This document shows, one piece after another, positions 14,581 to 25,515 of a DNA stretch of 64,000 nucleotides (its first letter is position 1; each line of letters starts with the position of its first letter). The position numbers and the translations under genes were made by a program. Source of the stretch: Brevundimonas sp. (GTDB taxonomy: Bacteria; Pseudomonadota; Alphaproteobacteria; Caulobacterales; Caulobacteraceae); contig NZ_JAUYNX010000014.1 of assembly GCF_030704825.1 (NCBI RefSeq), positions 434,001 to 498,000 of the forward strand. The letters run 5' to 3'. Under the pieces are notes generated by a model. The model was not told the origin of the DNA and did not search any database. It saw only the letters and a list, made by a program, of their open reading frames with translations.

Positions 14581-16962
14581 CTAGATCGGCGCCGCCCCTG
14601 ACGTAGCGGGCTGCCGGGCGCCCATGCCGGCGCCGAGCCGCAGCCGTTTGAGCATCAGCGCGTTGACGGCCACCAGCACCGAACTGCCGGACATCGACAG
14701 CGCGGCGATCTCGGGGCTGAGGGTGAAGGGATAGAGCACGCCCGCGGCCAGCGGGAAGGCGATGACGTTGTAGCCGACGGCCCACCACAGGTTTTGATGC
14801 ATCTTGCGCAGGGTGGCGCGTGACAGTTCGATGGCCTTGACCACGTCGGCGGGATCGCTGCGCATCAGCACCACGTCGGCGCTCTCGATGGCCACGTCGG
14901 TCCCGGCCCCGATAGCGAAACCGACGTCGGCCTGGGTCAGGGCCGGGGCGTCGTTGACGCCGTCGCCGACCATGCCGACCCTGTGGCCTTCGCCCTGGAG
15001 CTCCTTGATCTTGAGCGCCTTGTCCCCGGGCAGGACCTCGGCCAGCACGATGTCGATGCCCAGTTCGTCCGCGATGCGCCGCGCCGTGCCGAGGTTGTCG
15101 CCGGTGATCATGGCCACCTTGACGCCCAGGCCCTGCAGCCGGCGGATGGTGGCCCCGGCGGTCGGCCGCACGGCGTCGGCCACCGCGATCAGGCCGATGA
15201 CGCGGCCGTCGCGGGCGATGTGGACGACGGTGCGGCCGGCGCCCTGCAGCCGTTCGGATTCCGCGGCCAGCTCGCCGAGCTCGACGCCGTTGTCGGCCAT
15301 CAGCATGCGGTTGCCGGACAGCACGGTGCGCCTGTCCACGGTCGCCCGCAGCCCCTTGCCGCCGAAGGATTCGAAGCCGGTCGCCGCCACTTCGGGGAGC
15401 TCCTTCGCCCGTTCCAGCACGGCCTTGGCGATATGGTGTTCCGACCCTCGCTCGAGGGCCGCGGCCGTGATCAGCAGGTCGGTCTCGTCCACCCCGGCGG
15501 CCGGGGTGACCTGGACGACCTTCGGCGCGCCGAGGGTCAGGGTGCCGGTCTTGTCGAACACGATCACATCCAGCTTGACCGCATCCTCGAGGGCGGCGGC
15601 GTTTTTGATCAGCACGCCGTGCCGGGCTCCCAGCCCGGTGCCCACCATGATGGCCATGGGCGTGGCCAGGCCCAGCGCATCGGGGCAGGCGATGACGAAG
15701 ACGGTGATGGTCAGGGTCAGGGCGAACAGCAGGGTCTGGCCCAGGACCCAGAACCAGATTCCGAAGGTGAGCAGGCCGATGACGATGGCCGCCAGCACCA
15801 GCCACTGGGAGGCGCGGTCGGCGAGCAGCTGGGCGGGGGCCTTGGAGTTCTGCGCCTCCTGCACCAGCTTGACGATCTGGGCCAGGGCGGTGTCGGCGCC
15901 CACCCGGGTGGCGCGGTAGCGGAAAGCCCCCGTCTTGTTGATGGCGCCGCCGGTCACGGCATCGCCGACCCCCTTCATCACCGGCAGGGATTCGCCGGTG
16001 AGCATGGATTCGTCGACCTCCGATCCACCGTCCTCGATGACGCCGTCCACGGGGATGCGGCCGCCCGGCCGCACCACCACCCGGTCGCCGACCAGAACGG
16101 CGGAGGTCGGGACCTCGACCTCGACGCCGTCGCGCAGCACCCGGGCGGTGGGCGGCGCCAGGTCCATCAGCCTGCGAATGGCGTCCGAGGCGCCGGCCCG
16201 CGCCCGCATCTCGAGCCAGTGCCCCATGAGAATGAAGACCAGCAGCAGGGCCGAAGCCTCGTAGAAGTCCGGCGCGTCGTAGAGGAAGGTCGCTCCGACG
16301 CTGAACAGATAGCCGGTGCCGACGCTGAGCAGGACCAGCACCGCCATATTGAGCACGCCGCGACGCAGCGCCCGGACGGCGGCGATGTAGAAGGGCCAGC
16401 CGGGGTAGAGGATGGCGGCGCTGGCCAGAACGAACAGCAGGGGCTTCAGCGGCAGGCCGAACGGCGGCGCCACGCGCATGAAGTCCATGCCCATCGGGGC
16501 GAGGAAGAAGATCGGAACGGTGAAGCCGAGCGCGATCAGGAAGCGGTTGCGCATGTCCCGGGCCATGGCCTGCATGTCCATGCCGGGGCCGTGCCCCATC
16601 TCGGCCATGTCGTCGGGACCGGCTGCGGCGCCGTGCCCGGGGCGAGCCGCATGATCGTCGGGAGCGGCAGGGGCCGCCGGATGGCGGGGGTGCGCGGCGC
16701 GGGCGTCCACGGCGTCCTCATGCGGGACGCAGACGTGTCGGGGCACGACCTCGCCCCGGCAATGGAAGCCGCAGTCCCGCACGGCCTGTTCCAGTTCGGC
16801 CTGGCTGAGACGGGCCTCGTCGTAGCGCACCGTGGCGGTGGCCGAGCCGAAGTTGGCGGCGGCGTCCAGCACGCCCTTCAGACCCCGCAGGTGTTTCTCG
16901 ATCACGAGCGGATCCAGCGGGGTGCGGAATCCGGAAACGTCGATGGTGGTGGTGCGCATCAA
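14581..16962 (-). CDS. Heavy-metal P1B-type ATPase with CPD motif
   Basis: 793 residues. Residues 1-75 form an HMA-like domain without a CxxC but ending [14 protein letters not shown]; a His/Met-rich linker (about 80-135, [20 protein letters not shown]) leads to the membrane domain. P-type motifs are present: LTGESLPV (actuator), DKTGTLTLG (phosphorylated Asp), [10 protein letters not shown]. The sixth-helix metal motif is Cys-Pro-Asp (residues 426-428, [10 protein letters not shown]) rather than CPC or CPH, and the nucleotide-domain His-Pro dipeptide is replaced in [10 protein letters not shown]. It exports metal ions from the cytosol; copper is likely from context, but the CPD motif leaves specificity open. 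A methyltransferase pseudogene lies just upstream. Confidence 0.9.
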   Translation of the reverse strand: MMRTTTIDVSGFRTPLDPLVIEKHLRGLKGVLDAAANFGSATATVRYDEARLSQAELEQAVRDCGFHCRGEVVPRHVCVPHEDAVDARAAHPRHPAAPAAPDDHAARPGHGAAAGPDDMAEMGHGPGMDMQAMARDMRNRFLIALGFTVPIFFLAPMGMDFMRVAPPFGLPLKPLLFVLASAAILYPGWPFYIAAVRALRRGVLNMAVLVLLSVGTGYLFSVGATFLYDAPDFYEASALLLVFILMGHWLEMRARAGASDAIRRLMDLAPPTARVLRDGVEVEVPTSAVLVGDRVVVRPGGRIPVDGVIEDGGSEVDESMLTGESLPVMKGVGDAVTGGAINKTGAFRYRATRVGADTALAQIVKLVQEAQNSKAPAQLLADRASQWLVLAAIVIGLLTFGIWFWVLGQTLLFALTLTITVFVIACPDALGLATPMAIMVGTGLGARHGVLIKNAAALEDAVKLDVIVFDKTGTLTLGAPKVVQVTPAAGVDETDLLITAAALERGSEHHIAKAVLERAKELPEVAATGFESFGGKGLRATVDRRTVLSGNRMLMADNGVELGELAAESERLQGAGRTVVHIARDGRVIGLIAVADAVRPTAGATIRRLQGLGVKVAMITGDNLGTARRIADELGIDIVLAEVLPGDKALKIKELQGEGHRVGMVGDGVNDAPALTQADVGFAIGAGTDVAIESADVVLMRSDPADVVKAIELSRATLRKMHQNLWWAVGYNVIAFPLAAGVLYPFTLSPEIAALSMSGSSVLVAVNALMLKRLRLGAGMGARQPATSGAAPI

Positions 16963-16980
16963 GAAGAACTCCGGTGAAAA

Positions 16981-17312
16981 TCAAACTTCAGGCCGGGCGG
17001 GCCGGAACACGGGACCGAGTCGGGAGAGGAACGCCGGCGTCGCCCGCCGGTATCCGGCCCAGGCCGGGCCGAAGCGGGCGGCGGTTTCGCGCTCCTCCTC
17101 CACGGCCAGGCGCCAGTACAGGACAACGAGCGCTGGAAACATCGCCAGGGTGAGCAGCCTCGGCCACTGAAGCAGAACGCCGATCATGATCAACACGAAG
17201 CCGGCCTACTGCGGGTGGCGGATGGATTTGCACGGACCGGTCGTCGTCAGCCTGCCCTCGCGTTGGGCGCGATGAAGCACCGGCCAGGCGGAGATGAGCC
17301 AGAACTCGCCGC
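16981..17312 (-). pseudogene. Truncated methyltransferase-family pseudogene with internal stop
   Basis: Minus-strand reading FWLISAWPVLHRAQREGRL, then SIRHPQ-stop-AGFVLIMIGVLLQWP and an intact end matches residues of the complete protein at 46549-47208 (SIRHPQYVGFVLVMFGFLLQWP). A Tyr codon has become TAG (complement of 17206-17208), and the N-terminal half is missing. The 71-codon open end alone lacks the substrate helices and is unlikely to be active. Confidence 0.85.
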
Positions 17313-17819
17313 GTGAAGACCCGGCCGATCCCGGGGGAATTGGAGGTCATGCGAGGCCCCTTCCGTTCTGAACACCGTCCGCCGTCTGACGCCTCACCCG
17401 ACCGATCATTACCGACGCGGAAGGCCGACGGTCGTAAGACCCGCCGGTCGCCGGCGTCAGACCCTGGGCCATCAGGTCATTGTCCGATCAAGGATCCAGT
17501 CGTGGCAAGCCGTTCATCGTCGCTCCCAACAGCGGGCCTCGACCTGCTAATTCGGCGTCTTCGCCAAGGGGCCGGGCGGACTGGCGCCCTGTCTGCGCGG
17601 CCGGATCGAGACGCACACCGCGGGGCCCCCGGCTGGCGCGATCATGTCCGACGAAGCTTGGGGGGACTTCGGCGCCGGATCTCCTCTCCCGGCTCGAAGC
17701 GCGGCTGCCCCTTGCGCACAGCCGCCGTCGCGGGCGGCTTCCGAGGGCGTAAGCAATCCTTCCACCCGGCGTCTTCAGGATCAGCGCATCGAACAGGCGA
17801 GCGCGTCCGGAGGCAGGAT
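17313..17819. other. No gene recognised
   Basis: About 500 bp between the methyltransferase pseudogene and the exporter operon. The frame of the HlyD gene stays open through it, but the sequence is Arg/Ser/Pro-rich without family resemblance, and no start in it has a better ribosome site than GTG 17820. It may hold the exporter promoter; no motif-type box with the right spacing was found. Confidence 0.5.
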
Positions 17820-18791
17820 GTGAGGATTCAGGGGCGACGTCTGACGGTGCTGGTCGCTGTCGGCCTCATTCTGGTCGCCGCCGGCTCCGCCGTCGCCTTC
17901 TGGCGGCTGCAGACCGCTCCGGCGCCGGCCCAGGTCATCTACGGCAGCGGGCGGATCGAGGTCGACGAGGTGCGTGTCTCGTTTGAGCTGTCCGGCCGTC
18001 TACTGCAGAACCACGCCCTGGAAGGCGCCCCGGTTCGGGCCGGAGCCCCGCTGGCCTCCATCGACCCGTCCGACGCCCGTCTGCTCATGAATCGCGCCGC
18101 CGCCCAGCGCGCCGCCGCCGGGCAGACCGTGGCCCAGGTGAGCAGCCAGATCGATCTGGCCCGCCATCACGCCGCTTCGGCCCGGGCGGATCTGTCGCGC
18201 TATGAGGCGCTCGCGCGTGAGGGCTATGTCACGGCCCAACGCCTCGACGTTGTCCGCAACGCCCATCAGGCCGCCGTGGATCAGATCAGCCTGCTTGAGG
18301 CGCGTCGCGGCGAGGCCGTCGCCCAGGCCGAGGCGGCGTCCCAGACCCTGGCCCTGGGCCGATCGCAGCTGGTCAGGACCCATATCGCCTCGCCGATATC
18401 GGGGGCGGTGCTGGAGCGTCTCGCCGAGCCCGGCGAAGTGATCGTCGCCGGCCAGCCCGTGGTGGTGCTGGCCAATCTGTCTCGGGTGAGGCTGCGTGTC
18501 TTCGCTCGGGAGCCGGACCTGGGCAAGGTCCGTCTGGGGGCTCCCGCCAGGCTGCGGGTTGACGCCTTTCCCGGCCGGGATTTCGCGGCGCGCGTGGCCC
18601 GGGTCGACGCCCAGGCCCAGTTCACCCCCCGCGATATTCACATGCAGGACGAACGGGGCCGGACCGTCTACGGGGTCACTCTGGAGGCTGAAAATCCGGA
18701 CGGGCTGCTCAAGCCCGGCATGCCGGCCGATGCATGGATTCTGTGGGACGCCTCCGCCGGCTGGCCCGACCGTCTCGCCGTTCCGGAGTAG
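17820..18791 (+). CDS. HlyD-family periplasmic adaptor of an ABC exporter (YbhG-like)
   Basis: 323 residues from a GTG preceded by GGAGGCAGG. One N-terminal membrane helix (VLVAVGLILVAAGSAVAFW), a barrel-sandwich half (GSGRIEVDEVRVSFELSGRL), a long coiled-coil hairpin (about 80-170, Ala/Gln/Arg-rich), then the second half (THIASPISGAVLERLAEPGEVI). It bridges the inner-membrane ABC complex to an outer-membrane channel. Four further genes follow in the order ATPase, permease, permease, as in ybhGFSR. No TolC-type gene is in this operon; the CusC at 25.5 kb belongs to another unit. Confidence 0.9.
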   Translation: MRIQGRRLTVLVAVGLILVAAGSAVAFWRLQTAPAPAQVIYGSGRIEVDEVRVSFELSGRLLQNHALEGAPVRAGAPLASIDPSDARLLMNRAAAQRAAAGQTVAQVSSQIDLARHHAASARADLSRYEALAREGYVTAQRLDVVRNAHQAAVDQISLLEARRGEAVAQAEAASQTLALGRSQLVRTHIASPISGAVLERLAEPGEVIVAGQPVVVLANLSRVRLRVFAREPDLGKVRLGAPARLRVDAFPGRDFAARVARVDAQAQFTPRDIHMQDERGRTVYGVTLEAENPDGLLKPGMPADAWILWDASAGWPDRLAVPE

Positions 18792-18795
18792 GGGG

Positions 18796-20498
<1,703 letters not shown>

Positions 20499-20502
<4 letters not shown>

Positions 20503-21593
20503 AGGCGCGGCGCGTTCTGGCCTTCGCCCGCAAGGAGGTGCTGGAGATCTCGCGCGACCGCTTCACCATGGGGGTGGCGCTGCTCATGCCCCTGATGATG
20601 CTGTTCCTGTTCGTCTACGGCATATCGCTGGATGTCGACCGGGCGCCGCTGATCGTGGTGGACCATGACCGGACCGCCGCCAGCCGGGAGCTGCAGGCCC
20701 GGTTTCTCAACTCGGGATATTTCATCCTCCAGGCGGCGCCGGAGGACGAACGGTCGGCCGAACACGCCCTGATGCGCGGGACGGCCCGGGCGGCCCTGTT
20801 CATCCCGCCGGGCTTCTCCGGCCGCCTTGGACGCGGCGAGGACGCGCCCGTGCAGTTCGTGGTCGACGGCACCTACGCCAGCACGGCGGCGATCCTGTCG
20901 GCCTATGGCCGGGCCATCCTCCACGCCTATCCGGAGGAGGTGCGCCTTCCTCTCAGGCCCGAGGTGCGCGTCTGGTACAATCCGCAACTGCGCAGCCGCA
21001 ACTTCATCGTACCGGGCCTGTTCGCGGTGATCCTCATGGCCTTTCCGCCGTTGCTCACGGCGCTGGCCGTGGCGCGCGAAAAGGAGCTGGGCACCATCGC
21101 CCAGATCTACGCCTCGCCCCTGACCGGGAGCGAGTTCATCGCCGGCAAACTGCTGCCCTACGCCGTGATCGCCTATGCGGAACTTCTCCTCGTCGTCTTT
21201 GGCGGGGTAGTCTGGTTCGAGGTGCCCGTACGGGGAAGCGTGGGGCTGCTCCTCGCCGTGGGGCTTCTCTACGTTCTTTGCACGGTTTCCATCGGACTGC
21301 TCGTCTCCACCCTCGTGCGCACCCAGCTGGCCGCCATGTTGACGGCCCTGATCGTGACCCTGATGCCGGCCTTCCTGTTTTCCGGCTTCGTCTATCCGCT
21401 TTTCACCATGCCGCCGGCGTTTCAGGCCTACGCCTCAGCCCTGCCCACGCGGTATTTTCTCGAGTTCTCACGCGGGGTCGTGCTGCGGGGCGCGGGGCTC
21501 GGGGACCTCTGGCCCAACGTCCTCGTGTTGGCGGCCTATACCGCGACGGTGTTCGCGCTCGCCGCCTGGCGGTTCCGCAAGAGGATCGCCTGA
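20499..21593 (+). CDS. ABC-2 type permease (YbhS-like)
   Basis: 364 residues from a GTG overlapping the ATPase stop. The ABC-2 layout is an N-terminal membrane helix (about 25-45), a large periplasmic domain (VVDHDRTAASRELQARFLNSGYF, VRVWYNPQLRSRNFIVPG), then five helices with AREKELGTIAQIYASPLTGSEFIAGKLLPY in the cytoplasmic loop. It forms the exporter channel with the next gene, and its own stop overlaps the next ATG. Confidence 0.92.
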
Positions 21594-22696
21594 TGCTGTC
21601 CGGCCGTCTCGCGGGATTGATCACCAAGGAATTCGCCCAGTTTCTGCGCGACCCGGTGATGCTGTTCGTGGTGATCTTTCTCTACACGGCCGAACTGGTC
21701 ATGTGCACCATGGCCCTGGGTTTCGACGTCCAGCATCTCAAGCTGGCCGTGGTCGATCACGACCGCTCCGCCGTCAGCCGCGCCCTGATCGAGGAATTGA
21801 CCACGGGCGACAATTTCGTGCTCGCCGATCAGTTCACCAGCCTGCGCGAGGCGGAAGACCGGCTGCGGCGCGGCGCGCTCGACGTGGTCGTCGAAATACC
21901 GCCGCGCATGGGCGCCCGGCTGGCCGCCGGACGCCCGGCGTCGTTCGGAGTCGTGGTCGACGGATCCAACGGCAATGTCGCGGCGCGCGCGCGCGCCTAT
22001 GTGATCGAACAGAGCGCCCGCTTCGTGGAGAGCCGGCGTCCGGCCGGGGATCGGCGGGCCGCCGTCCGGCCGGAAGTGCGGGTCTGGTACAATCCGGACC
22101 TGACCAACACCCGGTTCATGGCCCTGTCGATGCTGGCCCAGGCCGGTCTGATGCTCGGCGTGGTCCTGCCGGCGGCCGCGATCGTTCGGGAAAAGCAGGA
22201 AGGCACCATCGAGCAACTTCGGGTTACTCCGATCCGCGCCCACGAATTGTTCATCGCCAAGATCACGCCGACCCTGGTGATCTGCACCGGCGCGGTGTTT
22301 CCCGCCCTGGTCATCATGACGCTGATGGGCGTGCCGATGCGGGGCGACGTGTTCATCCTGCTTATTCTCACGGTCGTCTACCTGCTGAGCGCCGTCTCGC
22401 TCGGCACCTTTGTGGGCGCCATCACCCAGACGCTGCAGCAGGCGATGCTCGTGGGCTTCTTCGGCCTGTTTCCGCTTCTCTTCCTGTCCGGGAGCATCGC
22501 CCCCATCGAGAGCATGCCGCCGTGGCTCCAAACCGCCTCGCTGGCCAGTCCCCAACGCCACTATGTCGAGATTGTATCGGGGCTGTTCCTGAAGGGGGCG
22601 GGACTGGCCGAACTGTGGCGGCAGGCGCTGGCCTTGGGGGCCATCAGCGGCGCTATGTTTCTGAGCGCCTGGCTGGTCTTCAGGCGCCGCTGGTAG
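21593..22696 (+). CDS. ABC-2 type permease (YbhR-like)
   Basis: 367 residues, paralogous to the preceding permease: AVVDHDRSAVSRALIEELTTGDNF in the periplasmic domain, VRVWYNPDLTNTRFMALSML before the helix bundle and VREKQEGTIEQLRVTPIRAHELFIAK in the coupling loop. It completes the adaptor/ATPase/permease pair. The ATG overlaps the previous stop by one base. Confidence 0.92.
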   Translation: MLSGRLAGLITKEFAQFLRDPVMLFVVIFLYTAELVMCTMALGFDVQHLKLAVVDHDRSAVSRALIEELTTGDNFVLADQFTSLREAEDRLRRGALDVVVEIPPRMGARLAAGRPASFGVVVDGSNGNVAARARAYVIEQSARFVESRRPAGDRRAAVRPEVRVWYNPDLTNTRFMALSMLAQAGLMLGVVLPAAAIVREKQEGTIEQLRVTPIRAHELFIAKITPTLVICTGAVFPALVIMTLMGVPMRGDVFILLILTVVYLLSAVSLGTFVGAITQTLQQAMLVGFFGLFPLLFLSGSIAPIESMPPWLQTASLASPQRHYVEIVSGLFLKGAGLAELWRQALALGAISGAMFLSAWLVFRRRW

Positions 22697-22713
22697 GACA
22701 GGGAGGGCCCGAA

Positions 22714-23751
22714 ATGAAGATCGTGATTTTCGAAACCGAGCAGTGGGAGGCGGCCGCCTGCGCCCGCCTCGCCGGGCCCCATGCCCTGGCCTGCACTCCG
22801 GAACCACTCCGCCCGGACAACGTCGCCCGCTTCGCCGATGCGGAGGTGATCAGTCCCTTCGTCCATTCGAACCTCGGCGCCGCCGTTCTGGCCCGCATGC
22901 CCCGGCTGCGGCTGATCGCCACCCGATCGACCGGATACGACCATGTCGATCTCGCCTATTGCCGAGAGGCCGCAATCACCGTTTGCAATGTGCCGGACTA
23001 CGGCGATCATACCGTCGCCGAGCACGTCTTCGCCCTGCTGCTGGCCTTGTGCCGACATATTCCGGAGGCGACGGAGCGGGTGCGCCGGGGCGATGTCCGG
23101 GCGCGGGACCTCCGCGGGGTGGAGCTTACGGGAAAGACCCTCGGCGTGATCGGCGCCGGCCGGATCGGTCGCCGCGTGCTCCAGATCGCGCGCGGCTTCG
23201 GCATGCGGACGCTCGCTTCCGACCCGTCTCCGGACGCCGCAGCGCGAAAAGATCCCGACTTCCACGCTGTTTCATTGCCGGTGCTTCTCGCCGCCTCGGA
23301 CGTGATTTCGCTGCACGCCCCGGGCGGCTCCGGCCTGCGCCTGTCGGATCCGGAGTTTGCACTCATGAAGACCGGCGCCCTGCTCATCAACACGGCGCGC
23401 GGCGGAGCCGTCGATCCCGCCGCCCTTCTTCGCGCGCTCTCGTCGGGCCGGCTCGCGGGCGCCGGCCTCGACGTCATCGCCGAGGAGCAGGCGTTTGGCG
23501 ATGAGGCGGAGATCTTCCGGCAGGACGCCCAGGTCGACCCCGCCCGGCTGCGCGCCTTGCTGGCGGATCACGCCCTGGTTCGGCTGCCCAATGTCCTGGT
23601 CACGCCCCACATCGCCTACAATACCCAGGAGGCGGTCGACAGGATCATCGAGACCACCCTTGGCAACATCGAAGCCTATGCCGCGGGCGCGGCCCGGAAC
23701 GTGGTGACGGCGGTCACGCCGGCCTCACCATCGCCGGGGGGGCCGACCTGA
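22714..23751 (+). CDS. D-isomer-specific 2-hydroxyacid dehydrogenase (D-lactate dehydrogenase-like)
   Basis: 345 residues from ATG 22714 with AGGGAGG upstream. Rossmann motif GVIGAGRIGRRVLQIA, substrate and catalytic residues in TRSTGYDHVDL, NTARGGAVD (Arg), DVIAEEQ (Glu) and TPHIAYNT (His). It follows the exporter operon by 17 bp. Length and the STGYDH motif fit D-lactate dehydrogenases that reduce pyruvate with NADH, which would suit the fermentative genes further on; other 2-keto acids remain possible. Confidence 0.88.
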   Translation: MKIVIFETEQWEAAACARLAGPHALACTPEPLRPDNVARFADAEVISPFVHSNLGAAVLARMPRLRLIATRSTGYDHVDLAYCREAAITVCNVPDYGDHTVAEHVFALLLALCRHIPEATERVRRGDVRARDLRGVELTGKTLGVIGAGRIGRRVLQIARGFGMRTLASDPSPDAAARKDPDFHAVSLPVLLAASDVISLHAPGGSGLRLSDPEFALMKTGALLINTARGGAVDPAALLRALSSGRLAGAGLDVIAEEQAFGDEAEIFRQDAQVDPARLRALLADHALVRLPNVLVTPHIAYNTQEAVDRIIETTLGNIEAYAAGAARNVVTAVTPASPSPGGPT

Positions 23752-23908
23752 GCGTCGTCGGACATGCGGTTCCGACCGCCGGAGCCGCATCCTTCCGCGC
23801 TCGCCGACACCCGCTTTCGCGATCAGTCCGGCGCCGCAGTAAGATTTCACGCGCGCCTGCGTCTGTCGGAGAGCCTGCCGGCCGTCCGCCGGTCCATCGG
23901 AGGTTCTC

Positions 23909-24853
23909 GTGCGACTGATCGTGCCGCTGCCTGGAAATGAGGCCTTCGCCGAACGGCTCGCCACGGCCGGCGGGTTCGAATTGGGCCGTCTCGAAACCCG
24001 GCGCTTTCCGGACGGGGAGAGCTACGTCCGTCACCTCTCGGATATGGCGGGTCGGACGGTCGATCTGGTCTGCAGCCTGGCCCGCCCGGACCCCGGCTTT
24101 CTGAGCCTGCTGTTCGCGGCCGACGCCGCGCGGGATCTCGGCGCCGCGCAGGTGAGCCTGGTCGCGCCCTACCTCGCCTATATGCGCCAGGACCGGCGGT
24201 TCAAGCCCGGAGAGGCGGTCACCTCGCGCCCGTTCGCGCGTCTGCTGTCCGGGGCGTTCGACCGGTTGATCACGGTGGATCCCCATCTGCACCGCTATCC
24301 GGATCTGGCGGCGCTGTACGCCATTCCGACCGCGACGCTGCATGCGGCGCCCGTGCTGGCGGACTGGATCGCGGCCGAGGTTCCGGATGCCCTGATCATA
24401 GGTCCGGATGAGGAGAGCGAACAATGGGTCGCGGCCGTCGCCGCCAGGGTGGGAGCCCCGCACATCGTGTTGCGCAAGATCCGCCGGGGCGATCGCGAGG
24501 TCGAGATCGTTCTGCCCGATCTCGGCGCCTGGACCGGCAGACGGCCTGTGCTGATCGACGACATCGCCTCCTCGGGTCGGACCCTGATCGAGGCTGCGCG
24601 ACGGCTGCAGGCGCAGGGCCTGAAGCCCCCGGTCTGCGTGGTCGTGCATGCTGTGTTCGCCGATAACGCCTTCGAGGAACTGGCCCGGATATCCGATCAG
24701 GTGGTGTCCACTGACAGCGTGCCGCATCCGAGCAACGCCATCTCCCTGGCGCCGCTGCTGGCGTCGGCGCTGCGTGAACCTGACGCAGCGGGGCCGGCCC
24801 GCCGCCGCCGCAGGTCCGAGTCCGGCGCCGTGACCACCGAGGGTCCGGGATGA
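23909..24853 (+). CDS. prs: Ribose-phosphate pyrophosphokinase family protein
   Basis: 314 residues from a GTG with GGAGG upstream. Both halves of the PRPP synthetase fold are clear: RRFPDGESYV, VAPYLAYMRQDRRFKPGEAVTSRPFA, TVDPHLHRY (catalytic/metal His), GPDEESEQW and the PRPP loop LIDDIASSGRT. It makes PRPP from ribose 5-phosphate and ATP. This short divergent form typically travels with the archaeal-type AMP/thymidine phosphorylase found here at 44.1 kb, so a role in nucleotide-ribose salvage rather than housekeeping supply is likely. Confidence 0.88.
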   Translation: MRLIVPLPGNEAFAERLATAGGFELGRLETRRFPDGESYVRHLSDMAGRTVDLVCSLARPDPGFLSLLFAADAARDLGAAQVSLVAPYLAYMRQDRRFKPGEAVTSRPFARLLSGAFDRLITVDPHLHRYPDLAALYAIPTATLHAAPVLADWIAAEVPDALIIGPDEESEQWVAAVAARVGAPHIVLRKIRRGDREVEIVLPDLGAWTGRRPVLIDDIASSGRTLIEAARRLQAQGLKPPVCVVVHAVFADNAFEELARISDQVVSTDSVPHPSNAISLAPLLASALREPDAAGPARRRRRSESGAVTTEGPG

Positions 24854-25049
24854 ACATCTCGCAAGGGAGAGGCGAATGAGACGCGGACAGTGGAACCTGG
24901 TTCGTTCCCACTTCATCGGCGCCCGGAGGCTCGCCCGGGCGAGCTTGCGGCACGGCCGCAGATCCCTCTCGTTCGGAATGTCAAGCCGGGGTTTGAGCGG
25001 AGCGCTCGCCGTCTTGACACGCCGGAGAGCGAAGCGGAACGTCGATGGC

Positions 25050-25412
25050 ATGTGGCGCATCGTTCGCACGCTTTTGTTCGCCCTCGCCCTGGCTGGCTCC
25101 ATCGGCCAGGCGTCGGCGTTCGCCGCGCCCCAGCGGCCGGGCGTGACCGCAGACGCCATGGCCGCCATGCCGGATTGCGCCGAAATGATGATGCAGGCAG
25201 GCGCCGAAGGTCCGGCGCCCTGCGATGACTCTGGGCCCCACTGCCTGGGCCTCGCTGCCTGCGCGGCAGTCGCGGTTCCTCTTCCGTCCGACGCGGGCGT
25301 CACGGCCCGGCCGTCGGCGCCGCATCGCCAGCAGGTCGCATTGAGCGCCGATGACACCCGTGCAGGGGAGCGGCCGACGCCCCTGGGCGACCCTCCCAAG
25401 TCTCCGGCATAG
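25050..25412 (+). CDS. Small secreted Cys/Met protein before cusC
   Basis: 120 residues from the ATG at 25050, which gives a clean signal peptide (MWRIVRTLLFALALAGSIGQASAFA). The longer frame from 24876 is basic and shows no family features. The mature part holds MPDCAEMMMQ, PCDDSGPHCLGLAACAA: four Cys and several Met. Proteins of this size and pattern often precede CusC/CzcC genes and are presumably periplasmic metal-binding or signalling proteins; no named family is assigned. Confidence 0.65.
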   Translation: MWRIVRTLLFALALAGSIGQASAFAAPQRPGVTADAMAAMPDCAEMMMQAGAEGPAPCDDSGPHCLGLAACAAVAVPLPSDAGVTARPSAPHRQQVALSADDTRAGERPTPLGDPPKSPA

Positions 25413-25515
25413 CCCGACTTCGCTGACCATGGCCCGCGCTCGCGTGGGCGGTGATCGAACGACTAGCATCCCGCGTCGCACCAAGGTGATCGACGCGGGG
25501 CTCGAGGACATTCCC

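Noticed and set aside
17748-17790. GAGGG and GCGT boxes before the HlyD gene
   Set aside because: GAGGG is immediately followed by CGTAA, and the later GCGTC is about 21 nt away, so the fixed 15-nt spacing is not met.
24876-25049. Upstream extension of the small secreted protein before cusC
   Set aside because: The extension is basic and would bury the signal peptide; the ATG at 25050 gives a normal leader.
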